Origin: Yamagishiella unicocca
Taxonomy: Eukaryota > Chlorophyta > Chlorophyceae > Chlamydomonadales > Volvocaceae
DNA: 64,000 nucleotides
Reading direction: 5' to 3'
Assembly (NCBI GenBank): GCA_003116995.1
Contig: BDSL01000123.1
Location: forward strand, 1 to 64,000
The notes beneath the pieces are model-generated. The model made no database searches. It was not told the origin of the DNA and saw only the letters and a list, made by a program, of their open reading frames with translations. Shown here piece after piece: positions 27,659-38,021 of this stretch (position 1 is its first letter; each line of letters opens with the position of its first letter). The translations under genes and the position numbers were made by a program.

Positions 27659-30600
27659 ATTCCGGCCACCAGTACACATAAAACCATGGTGCATTTACAG
27701 GGCGTTTTACAGATCTGACCGAAGTCCAGAAAGTGGAAATTTGTATTAAACATACCTTGAAGAGTCCACAGTAAAAGGGTGGTGACCTTTGGCGAAGCCC
27801 ATGTGCATGTAGCAGTAACTGTTACAATCCCTAGCATTCCAGCCGCCAGTACACGTAAAACAATGGTGCATTTACAGGGCGTTTTACAGATCTGACCGAA
27901 GTCCAGGAAGTGGAACTTTGTACTAAACATACCTTGAAGAGTCCACAGTAAAAGGGTGGTGACCTTTGGCGAAGTCCATGTGCATGTAGCAGTAACTGTT
28001 ACAATCCCTAGCATTCCGGCCACCAGCACATGTAAAACCATGGTGCATTTACAGGGCGTTTTACAGATCTGACCGAAGTCCAGGAAGTGGAAATTTGTAT
28101 TAAACATACCTTGAAGAGTCCACAGTAAAAGGGTGATGACCTTTGGCGAAGTCCATGTGCATGTAGCAGTAACTGTTACAATCCCTAGCATTCCGGCCAC
28201 CAGCACATGTAAAACCATGGTGCATTTACAGGGCGTTTTACAGATCTGACCGAAGTCCAGGAAGTGGAAATTTGTATTAAACATACCTTGAAGAGTCCAC
28301 AGTAAAAGGGTGGTGACCTTTGGCGAAGTCCATGTGCATGTAGCAGTAACTGTTACAATCCCTAGCATTCCGGCCACCAGCACATGTAAAACCATGGTGC
28401 ATTTACAGGGCGTTTTACAGATCTGACCGAAGTCCAGAAAGTGGTAAGTGGTAATTTGTATTAAACATACCTTGAAGAGTCCACAGTAAGAGGGTGGTGA
28501 CCTTTGGCAAAGTCCATGTGCATGTAGCAGTAACTGTTACAATCCCTATCCTAGCATTCCAGCCACCAGCACACATAAAACCATGGTGCGTTTACAGGGC
28601 GCTTTACAGATCTGACCGAAGTCCAGAAAGTGGAAATTTGTATTAAACATACCTTGAAGAGTCCACAGTAAAAGGGTGGTGACCTTTGGCGAATCCCATG
28701 TGCATGTAGCAGTAACTGTTACAATCCCTAGCATTCCAGCCGCCAGTACACATAAAACCATGGTGCGTTTACAGGGCGTTTTACAGATCTGACCGAAGTC
28801 CAGGAAGTGGAACTTTGTACTAAACATACCTTGAAGAGTCCACAGTAAAAGGGTGGTGACCTTTGGCGAAGTCCATGTGCATGTAGCAGTAACTATTACA
28901 ATCCCTAGCATTCCAGCCACCAGCACATGTAAACCCATGGTGCATTTACAGGGCGTTTTACAGATCTGACCGAAGTCCAGAAAGTGGAAATTTGTATTAA
29001 ACATACCTTGAAGAGTCCACAGTAAAAGGGTGGTGACCTTTGGCGAAGCCCATGTGCATGTAGCAGTAACTGTTACAATCCCTAGCATTCCGGCCACCAG
29101 CACATGTAAAACCATGGTGCATTTACAGGGCGTTTTACAGATCTGACCGAAGTCCAGAAAGTGGTAAGTGGTAATTTGTATTAAACATACCTTGAAGAGT
29201 CCACAGTAAGAGGGTGGTGACCTTTGGCGAAGTCCATGTGCATGTAGCAGTAACTGTTACAATCCCTATCCTAGCATTCCAGCCACCAGCACACATAAAA
29301 CCATGGTGCGTTTACAGGGCGCTTTACAGATCTGACCGAAGTCCAGAAAGTGGAAATTTGTATTAAACATACCTTGAAGAGTCCACAGTAAAAGGGTGGT
29401 GACCTTTGGCGAATCCCATGTGCATGTAGCAGTAACTGTTACAATCCCTAGCATTCCAGCCGCCAGTACACATAAAACCATGGTGCGTTTACAGGGCGTT
29501 TTACAGATCTGACCGAAGTCCAGGAAGTGGAACTTTGTACTAAACATACCTTGAAGAGTCCACAGTAAAAGGGTGGTGACCTTTGGCGAAGTCCATGTGC
29601 ATGTAGCAGTAACTGTTACAATCCCTAGCATTCCGGCCACCAGCACATGTAAAACCATGGTGCATTTACAGGGCGTTTTACAGATCTGACCGAAGTCCAG
29701 GAAGTGGAAATTTGTATTAAACATACCTTGAAGAGTCCACAGTAAAAGGGTGATGACCTTTGGCGAAGTCCATGTGCATGTAGCAGTAACTGTTACAATC
29801 CCTAGCATTCCAGCCACCAGTACACATAAAAACATGGTGCGTTTACAGGGCGTTTTACAGATCTGACCGAAGTCCAGAAAGTGGAAATTTGTATTAAACA
29901 TACCTTGAAGAGTCCACAGTAAAAGGGTGGTGACCTTTGGCGAAGTCCATGTGCATGTAGCAGTAACTGTTACAATCCCTAGCATTCCGGCCACCAGCAC
30001 ATGTAAAACCATGGTGCATTTACAGGGCGTTTTACAGATCTGACCGAAGTCCAGGAAGTGGAAATTTGTATTAAACATACCTTGAAGAGTCCACAGTAAA
30101 AGGGTGGTGACCTTTGGCGAAGTCCATGTGCATGTAGCAGTAACTGTTACAATCCCTAGCATTCCAGCCACCAGTACACATAAAACCATGGTGCGTTTAC
30201 AGGGCGTTTTACAGATCTGACCGAAGTCCAGAAAGTGGAAATTTGTATTAAACATACCTTGAAGAGTCCACAGTAAAAGGGTGGTGACCTTTGGCGAAGT
30301 CCATGTGCATGTAGCAGTAACTGTTACAATCCCTAGCATTCCAGCCACCAGTACACATAAAAACATGGTGCGTTTACAGGGCGTTTTACAGATCTGACCG
30401 AAGTCCAGAAAGTGGAAATTTGTATTAAACATACCTTGAAGAGTCCACAGTAAAAGGGTGGTGACCTTTGGCGAATCCCATGTGCATGTAGCAGTAACTG
30501 TTACAATCCCTAGCATTCCAGCCGCCAGTACACATAAAACCATGGTGCGTTTACAGGGCGTTTTACAGATCTGACCGAAGTCCAGGAAGTGGAAATTTGT

Positions 30601-31304
30601 ATTAAACATACCTTGAAGAGTCCACAGTAAAAGGGTGGTGACCTTTGGCGAAGTCCATGTGCATGTAGCAGTAACTGTTACAATCCCTAGCATTCCAGCC
30701 ACCAGTACACATAAAAACATGGTGCGTTTACAGGGCGTTTTACAGATCTGACCGAAGTCCAGAAAGTGGAAATTTGTATTAAACATACCTTGAAGAGTCC
30801 ACAGTAAAAGGGTGGTGACCTTTGGCGAAGTCCATGTGCATGTAGCAGTAACTGTTACAACCCCTAGCATTCCGGCCACCAGCACATAAAACCATGGTGC
30901 ATTTACAGGGCGTTTTACAGATCTGACCGAAGTCCAGAAAGTGGAAATTTGTATTAAACATACCTTGAAGAGTCCACAGTAAAAGGGTGGTGACCTTTGG
31001 CGAAGTCCATGTGCATGTAGCAGTAACTGTTACAATCCCTAGCATTCCAGCCGCCAGTACACATAAAACATGGTGCATTTACAGGGCGTTTTACAGATCT
31101 GACCGAAGTCCAGAAAGTGGAAATTTGTATTAAACATACCTTGAAGAGTCCACAGTAAAAGGGTGGTGACCTTTGGCGAAGTCCATGTGCATGTAGCAGT
31201 AACTGTTACAATCCCTAGCATTCCAGCCGCCAGTACACATAAAACCATGGTGCATTTACAGGGCGTTTTACAGATCTGACCGAAGTCCAGAAAGTGGAAA
31301 TTTG

Positions 31305-32609
31305 TCCACAGTAAAAGGGTGGTGACCTTTGGCGAAGTCCATGTGCATGTAGCTGTGAAGAGTCCACAGTAAAAGGGTGGCCTTTGGCGAAGTCCATGTG
31401 CATGTAGCTGGAACCAGTACAATAAACCACGACCGCCAAGGTGCACAGTCTGTTGGATCTTTACAGAAGTCCATGACAAGTGTGCATGTAGTACTGCTAC
31501 AATCCCTAGCATCCCAGCCACCAGTCCACACATAAATGTGCATGTAGCATTTACAGGGCGTGATCTGACCGAAGTCCAGAAAGTGGAAATTTGTATTAAA
31601 CATACCTTGAAGAGTAAAACCTGGTGGTCCATCCCATGTGCAGTATGTTTACAATCCCTAGCATTCCAGCCGCCAGTACACATAAAACCATGGTGCCCGT
31701 TTTACAGATCTGACCGAAGTCCAGAAAGTGGAAATTTGTATTAAACATACCTTGAAGAGTGTAAAAGTAAAGTGACCTTTGGCGAAGTCCATGTGCATGT
31801 AGTAGTAACTGTGCAATCCCTAGCATTCCAGCCCGGCGTACAGATACCGAAACCATGGTGCATTTTACAGGGCGTTGAAAGATCCTTTGTGCTTGAATTC
31901 CACAGCCTTGAACTGTCCAATTTGGCGCCCTGTGCATGTAGCAGTAACTGTTACAATCCCTAGCATTCCAGCCAGGTACACACAGATCTGGGTGCGTTTT
32001 ACAGGGAAGTCCAGTGGAAATTTGTATTAAACATACCTTGAAGTCCAGTCCACAGTAAAAGGTGTGGTGACCTTTGGAAGACAGTAATCCATGTGCATGT
32101 AGCAGTAACTGTTACAATCCCTAGCATTCCAGTGGTGACAGTTTGATCTGACCGAAGTCCACCATGTGCAAGTTACAGGGCATTCCAGTACACATAAAAT
32201 CATCCACGTTTACAAGGTGCATGTTTGTTACAGATTCTCCATGAACAGGGCGTTTTACAGATCTGACCGAAGTCCAGTGGAAATTTGTATTAAACATACC
32301 TTGAAGAGTCCACAGTAAAAGGGTGGTGACCTTTGGCGAAGTCCATGTGCATGTAGTAACTGGCAGTGGTGACAGACAGATCTGACCGAAGTCCACGAAG
32401 CACCTTTGGCGAAGTCCATGTGCATGTAGCAGTAACTGTTACAATCCCCATAGCAGTTCCGGTTACAGGGCGTTTTACAGATCTGACCGAAGTCCAGCCA
32501 TGATCGCCTATTACACTGGGTTGGCGAGGATTCAGATCTGCCTAAGTCCATATGTCTGGGTGAGATGTGCATACTTTGGGCATGAGCGTGGGTGCAAGTC
32601 CATACACAT
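31305..32609 (-). repeat. Scrambled satellite B zone
   Basis: The 177-bp periodicity collapses here. Short pieces of the monomer (CAGATCTGACCGAAGTCC, CATGTGCATGTAGCAG, CAGTAAAAGGGTGG) recur out of order, at irregular spacing and with small deletions and bridging bases. The pieces remain mostly in the same orientation. The zone ends at the second R1 copy. It looks like accumulated deletion and end-joining rather than point mutation alone; an assembly artefact cannot be excluded from sequence alone. Confidence 0.8.
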
Positions 32610-32859
32610 ACTGGTTCGTCGGGTGCTGGGCTGTTAGGTTGGTTGGTGGCCAGTTCCTGATAGGGGAGCTCTAGTGCAAATTCCCCCTGGGGTGCTGGCT
32701 GCTGCTCGGTATGCCTACGGCCTGTCAACTTGGTGTTCTGGTGGTTTGCCTTGTTTCGGTGCATGTCGGTCTTTGTAACCTCCGTCTTGTTCAGTGTCAG
32801 GCGATGCGCCCGATGGTTCTACCTCTTGGTCTGGAACCCACTGTAACCGTTACAACAAA
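32610..32859 (+). mobile_element. Dispersed repeat R1, 5'-truncated second copy in satellite B
   Basis: Nearly identical to the 3' 250 bp of the copy at 27253-27658, and its right junction into satellite B (TTACAACAAAATTCCGGCC) is the same to the base. An identical junction means the two copies come from one insertion event later duplicated together with its satellite, not from two insertions. The left part is lost at the scrambled zone. Confidence 0.75.
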
Positions 32860-33334
32860 ATTCCGGCCACCAGTACACATAAAACCATGGTGCATTTACA
32901 GGGCGTTTTACAGATCTGACCGAAGTCCAGAAAGTGGAAATTTGTATTAAACATACCTTTAAGAGTCCACAGTAAAAGGGTGGTGACCTTTGGCGAAGTC
33001 CATGTGCATGTAGCAGTAACTGTTACAATCCCTATCTAGCATTCCAGCCGCCAGTACACATAAAACCATGGTGCTTTACAGGGCGACAATCTGACGAATC
33101 AGAAGTGAAATGTATAAACATACCTGAAGGTCCACAGTAAAAGGGTGGGACCTTTGGCGAAGTCATGTGCATGTAGCAGTACTTTACAACCCTGCACGCC
33201 ATCCTGATACGGCGTTAAGTCTGCCGAGTCCAAAGTGGAAATTTGTATTAAACATACCTTGAAGAGTCCACAGTAAAAGGGTGGTGACCTTTGGCGAAGT
33301 CCATGTGCATGTAGCAGTAACTGTTACAACCCTA
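32860..33334 (-). repeat. Satellite B, partly decayed monomers
   Basis: About two and a half monomers of satellite B between two R1 copies. The first monomer is normal; the stretch at about 33070-33230 has lost many single bases (for example GACAATCTGACGAATCAG in place of the usual CAGATCTGACCGAAGTCCAG), then normal sequence resumes. Confidence 0.85.
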
Positions 33335-33603
33335 GCTTCTGCCGGATTCCTGTCGGCTTTGTCTTGGGGTTTCCCGTGTTACTTTTGGTTTAGCTTTGAC
33401 CCATCGGCCAGTAGGGGGCATTTGCGGGCGTTACGGTCGCGGGTGCGGGTGGGTTGTCCATCTGTGGAGCCCAGTAAACGGGTGCTGGCTGTGCGGTATG
33501 TACGCCGTAACTGGTGGGGTTTCGGGGCGTCTTTACCGTTATCAGGTGGATGTTCTCCTTTGATACGCCTTACTTCTATTTTCTCTGCATCCTATCTACA
33601 TTA
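33335..33603 (+). mobile_element. Dispersed repeat R1, diverged third copy
   Basis: Non-satellite block inside satellite B. Its start (GGATTCCTG..CGGCT, then TTGTCTTGGGG and GGGTTTCCCGTG) aligns with the first 60 bp of the copy at 27253 but with several small deletions, and later parts are more divergent. The block ends in satellite sequence at AAAATCCATGGTGC. No intact reading frame is evident. Confidence 0.5.
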
Positions 33604-35716
33604 AAATCCATGGTGCTTACAGGGCGTTTACAGATCTGACCGAAGTCCAGAAAGTGGAAATTTGTATTAAACATACCTTGAAGAGTCCACAGTAAAAGGG
33701 TGGTACCTTTGGCGAAGTCCTGTGCATGTGCAGTAACTGTTACAATCCCTAGCATTCCAGCCACCAGTACACATAAAACCATGGTGCGTTTACAGGCGTT
33801 TTACAGATCTGACCGAAGTCCAGAAAGTGGAAATTTGTATTAAACATACCTTGAAGAGTCCACAGTAAAAGGGTGGTGACCTTTGGCGAAGTCCATGTGC
33901 ATGTAGTAGTAACTGCTACAATCCCTAGCATTCCAGCCACCAGTACACATAAAACCATGGTGCATTTACAGGGCGTTTTACAGATCTGACCGAAGTCCAG
34001 AAAGTGGAAATTTGTATTAAACATACCTTGAAGAGTCCACAGTAAAAGGGTGGTGACCTTTGGCGAAGTCCATGTGCATGTAGCAGTAACTGTTACAATC
34101 CCTAGCATTCCAGCCGCCAGTACACATAAAACCATGGTGCGTTTACAGGGCGTTTTACAGATCTGACCGAAGTCCAGGAAGTGGAAATTTGTATTAAACA
34201 TACCTTGAAGTGTCCACAGTAAAAGGGTGGTGACCTTTGGCGAAGTCCATGTGCATGTAGTAGTAACTGTTACAATCCCTAGCATTCCAGCCGCCAGTAC
34301 ACATAAAACCATGGTGCATTTACAGGGTGTTTTACAGATCTGACCGAAGTCCAGAAAGTTGAAATTTGTATTAAACATACCTTGAAGAGTCCACAGTAAA
34401 AGGGTGGTGACCTTTGGCGAAGTCCATGTGCATGTAGTAGTAACTGCTACAATCCCTAGCATTCCAGCCGCCAGTACACATAAAACCATGGTGCATTTAC
34501 AGGGCGTTTTACAGATCTGACCGAAGTCCAGAAAGTGGAAATTTGTATTAAACATACCTTGAAGAGTCCACAGTAAAAGGGTGGTGACCTTTGGCGAAGT
34601 CCATGTGCATGTAGTAGTAACTGTTACAATCCCTAGCATTCCAGCCACCAGTACACATAAAACCATGGTGCATTTACAGGGCGTTTTACAGATCTGACCG
34701 AAGTCCAGAAAGTGGAAATTTGTATTAAACATACCTTGAAGAGTCCACAGTAAAAGGATGGTGACCTTTGGCGAAGTCCCTGTGCATGTAGCAGTAACTG
34801 TTACAATCCCTAGCATTCTAGCCGCCAGTACACATAAAACTATGGTGCATTTACAGGGCGTTTTACAGATCTGACCGAAGTCCAGAAAGTGGAAATTTGT
34901 ATTAAACATACCTTGAAGAGTCCACAGTAAAAGGGTGGTGACCTTTGGCGAAGTCCATGTGCATGTAGCAGTAACTGTTACAATCCCTAGCATTCCAGCC
35001 GCCAGTACACATAAAACTATGGTGCATTTACAGGGCGTTTTACAGATCTGACCGAAGTCTAGAAAGTGGAAATTTGTATTAAACATACCTTGAAGTGTCC
35101 ACAGTAAAAGGGTGGTGACCTTTGGCGAAGTCCATGTGCATGTAGTAGTAACTGCTACAATCCCTAGCATTCCAGCCGCCAGTACACATAAAACCATGGT
35201 GCATTTACAGGGCGTTTTACAGATCTGACCGAAGTCCAGAAAGTGGAAATTTGTATTAAACATACCTTGAAGAGTCCACAGTAAAAGGGTGGTGACCTTT
35301 GGCGAAGTCCATGTGCATGTAGTAGTAACTGTTACAATCCCTAGCATTCCAGCCACCAGTACACATAAAACCATGGTGCATTTACAGGGCGTTTTACAGA
35401 TCTGACCGAAGTCCAGAAAGTGGAAATTTGTATTAAACATACCTTGAAGAGTCCACAGTAAAAGGGTGGTGACCTTTGGCGAAGTCCCTGTGCATGTAGC
35501 AGTAACTGTTACAATCCCTAGCATTCTAGCCGCCAGTACACATAAAACTATGGTGCATTTACAGGGCGTTTTACAGATCTGACCGAAGTCCAGAAAGTGG
35601 AAATTTGTATTAAACATACCTTGAAGAGTCCACAGTAAAAGGGTGGTGACCTTTGGCGAAGTCCATGTGCATGTAGCAGTAACTGTTACAATCCCTAGCA
35701 TTCCAGCCGCCAGTAC
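33604..35716 (-). repeat. Satellite B array, right part, with long open minus frame
   Basis: About twelve well-preserved 177-bp monomers. A four-monomer block is duplicated: the rare variant GAAGTCCCTGTGCATG occurs 708 bp apart (about 34776 and 35484). Because all monomers here keep exact multiples of three, the minus frame stays open for 656 codons (33749-35719), encoding an 11-fold, 59-residue repeat. The array is cut at 35716 by the CACTA-like element; the TAC at 35714-35716 is its target duplication. Confidence 0.95.
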
Positions 35717-36090
35717 CACTCGGGGAACGGCCGTCTCTTGAGGAGGCGTCTTATCTCTTGAACATCCCTTGAGGGGCTGTTGAGGGACTCTCTAGCAGCC
35801 CTTTGCCTGCAGCTCAAGAGACCTGGCGGAATGCTAAAGGGGTTCACCCCAGAGACGACTGAAGGGACGCTCAAGAATATCGTAAGGGAACTGCTAAAGA
35901 TGGATAAGCTCAAGGGCAGCTCCTAAGAAGGATTAAAGTTCAAGAGGACAGCTCGAGAACAGTTTTAAGACCGGCTCAAGGACAGCTAAAGTGCGCCCTT
36001 ACATGTTTGATACAGATTGAAAGCAAGTTGAAAGCAAAGTTGAAAGCAAGATCGAAGGACGGTTTGAATCATAATGCTTCCTCTCAAATG

Positions 36091-36126
36091 TCCGTACAAC
36101 CCGGCCCCTGGGCCGGGTTGTACGGA
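36091..36126. repeat. Perfect 17-bp palindrome (hairpin) in the CACTA-like element
   Basis: Arms TCCGTACAACCCGGCCC and its exact reverse complement are separated by only CT. It lies just inside the left subterminal region of the transposon. It could form a very stable cruciform or RNA hairpin; function unknown. Confidence 0.95.
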
Positions 36127-36242
36127 TCCTCCTCCCGCTTCCTCACATTGACAGGATAGTATAATGGATAGTATGATCGAATAGCACAAGGAATCTTATT
36201 TTACATAGTTTTGAGATACATTGACTAAAGGCTGCTCATGTA

Positions 36243-37143
36243 GTGACTCGTAGCGTCGGACTTCTGACTTTGACCGGACTTGACCTGACAACGACTGACC
36301 CAGCCCTCACATCCGGTGACGAACCTTACGTGACTTTCCATATAACCTTATTTGGCCCTGGTTGTCCGGGCTATGGGACGATGCCTGCGGACAGGATAAT
36401 CTTCACGGACGAGGCCGACCTGAAGTTGGCCATGAAGCACTTAGACGTCAACTATGGAGCATGCATTATTGCGACGACTGGTGTTGTTAATGATGCGAAG
36501 TCTGCAGCTGCTGCGGCTGCCGGTGAGTTGGACTAAGACCGGGTTCATTGGAAATGCCGCACCAAATAGACCGCGCCGTCAGGCCGCAGCAGGTTGACAG
36601 ATTCCTGCAATTTCTTCAAATCCATACAGATGACCAGGCAATTCCTGTCTCGTTGGCTTGCCTGGCATCACGATTCGAGCAAGTCCTCAATGGCGAGATC
36701 AACCCGCTGGTTCCCAGCACCAGGCCGACTCCTTTATTCCTGGAGCAATCTAGCTGCTCGAGTGAACTGCACTTCAACGTACTCGCCAAAGCCCCGCGGC
36801 ACCTTACCGGAGCATCTCAGCAGCCTTCAACTGCAACAAACGGTAAGCCGTTACAGCTGCGCAACAAGCAGAAGCCTGCACATACTCTGTACCATATAAT
36901 TACATATCATATTCTCCGGTTTGCTGTGCAGTTCCTGTGAACAAGACCGCGGCCAAGGTCTACAGCGATGGAGCGATGAAGAGGAAATGGGCAGCAGTGA
37001 TGGGCCAGGGGGCCTTTTTGCCCTGCCGGTGGACACATGTGCTTACGGTGCAGCGCCCGCGAAACGGCCAAGCAGGCGGCTGCGGAATTCCGCACGGGGT
37101 GGGGGGGCTGCTCCGGTCGGGAAGCAAGGCCATAAATTACCGG
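36243..37143 (+). CDS. Possible spliced open frames inside the CACTA-like element, unknown function
   Basis: Three coding-looking stretches occur in order. The first (36243-36521) reads through residues ..SGDEPYVTFHITLFGPG.. to an alanine run and ends at a good donor, GGTGAGTTGG. The second (36548 to about 36842) ends at GGTAAGCC. The third follows the acceptor TTGCTGTGCAG (36921-36931) and reads VPVNKTAAKVYSDGAMKRKW. to a stop at 37142-37144. The phase at the second junction agrees (one base plus two). There is no clear start codon for the first stretch, and the first junction is ambiguous. I do not recognise a transposase or any other family; it could be a remnant element gene or a captured host fragment. 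Confidence 0.3.
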
Positions 37144-37723
37144 TGACAGTGGGGGTGTGGAGAAAGCCAAGGCTGTGGATAAGCCGGGCAAGAAGGCGTG
37201 TAAGTGAGCAGGACGACGTAAGCACTTAATATGCAGGACGACTTGTAGGGTTACATAAGCTGGCGGTCGACATGGGCAGGGTGACTTGAACAAACATTCT
37301 TGTGCCAGACATGTGGCAGATATTTGGTGCACCAACGTACACTCAATTGGTAGCGTGCTGTATGCTAGCGTGCGCTAGTTATTTACTGATTTCAATGTGA
37401 TTTACCACGTTTCGTATGCTTGTTTGCTTGGTCCGTTAAGATGTATCCTTCTTCTCACCTTTAGCTGCTTCTTTGGGGGTCGGTTGAGTTTAGTGTGCGA
37501 CTCTTTAGCGGCGAGCCTTTAGCAGGCTGTTAAGGACACCCTTGAGGAGGCCTTGAGGGCTGTCCTTTTCTGTAACCCTTTAGGTTTGAACCCTCCACAC
37601 GAAAGAGAGTGCTCAAGGCGCGTGCCTCAAGGGATACTCAAGGGTCCAACTAAAGAGCAAACTCAAGGCAATAAGGTAAGGAGCGCGCTCAAGGGTAGCT
37701 CAAGAGGTCCCGTTCCCCGCGTG

Positions 37724-38021
37724 TACACATAAAACTATGGTGCATTTACAGGGCGTTTTACAGATCTGACCGAAGTCTAGAAAGTGGAAATTTGTATTAA
37801 ACATACCTTGAAGTGTCCACAGTAAAAGGGTGGTGACCTTTGGCGAAGTCCATGTGCATGTAGCAGTAACTGTTACAATCCCTAGCATTCCAGCCGCCGC
37901 CAGTACAGGTAAAACCATGGTGCATTTACAGGGCGTTTTACAGATCTGACCGAAGTCCAGAAAGTGGAAATTTGTATTAAACAAACCTTGAAGAGTCCAC
38001 AGTAAGAGGGTGGTGTCCTTT
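37724..38021 (-). repeat. Satellite B remnant right of the transposon
   Basis: One and two-thirds monomers of satellite B continue the monomer interrupted at 35716. The block ends at GGTGGTGTCCTTT, where sequence switches to satellite A inside AGTAAAGCACAGAGC. Both satellites contain GGTGGT just before this point, so the join may have used short homology. Confidence 0.9.

Larger units (their letters stand above)
21945..31304 (-). repeat. Satellite B tandem array, 177-bp monomer
   Basis: A second head-to-tail satellite, unrelated in sequence to A except for a shared CCATGGTG word. Landmarks on the plus strand are ATCCCTAGCATTCC, ACCATGGTGCATTTACAG, CAGATCTGACCGAAGTCC, TTGAAGAGTCCACAGTAAAA and GACCTTTGGCGAAGTCC. 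The monomer is 177 bp, exactly 59 codons, and one minus-strand frame has no stop, so frames of 188 to 543 codons arise until an odd-length indel closes them. Multi-monomer blocks are duplicated: the CCAGCCAGCC variant at 26531 and 27066, and the GTGGTAAGTGGTAA variant at 28441 and 29161 (720 bp, four monomers). I read it as non-coding satellite. Inserts are listed separately. Confidence 0.97.
35717..37723. mobile_element. CACTA (En/Spm)-like non-autonomous DNA transposon
   Basis: A 2007-bp insertion in a satellite B monomer. Its ends are inverted repeats: left CACTCGGGGAACGG.., right, read inward, CACGCGGGGAACGG.., both followed by CTCTTGAG, about 25 bp in all. The flanks carry the duplicated trinucleotide TAC (35714-35716 and 37724-37726); removing the element restores the monomer sequence CCAGTACACATAAAA. 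Both subterminal regions are packed with CTCAAG/CTTGAG words in both orientations (about 35740-35970 and 37530-37710), as transposase-binding arrays are in CACTA elements. CAC ends, a 3-bp duplication and subterminal repeats together fit the CMC/EnSpm superfamily. No transposase is recognisable, so it probably moves in trans. Interior frames are described separately. Confidence 0.85.

Noticed and set aside
22129..35719. Long minus-strand frames in satellite B as genuine proteins
   Set aside because: They follow from a stop-free 177-bp monomer; frames end wherever an odd indel occurs, with no start context, introns or conserved ends. Kept only as a low-level finding.
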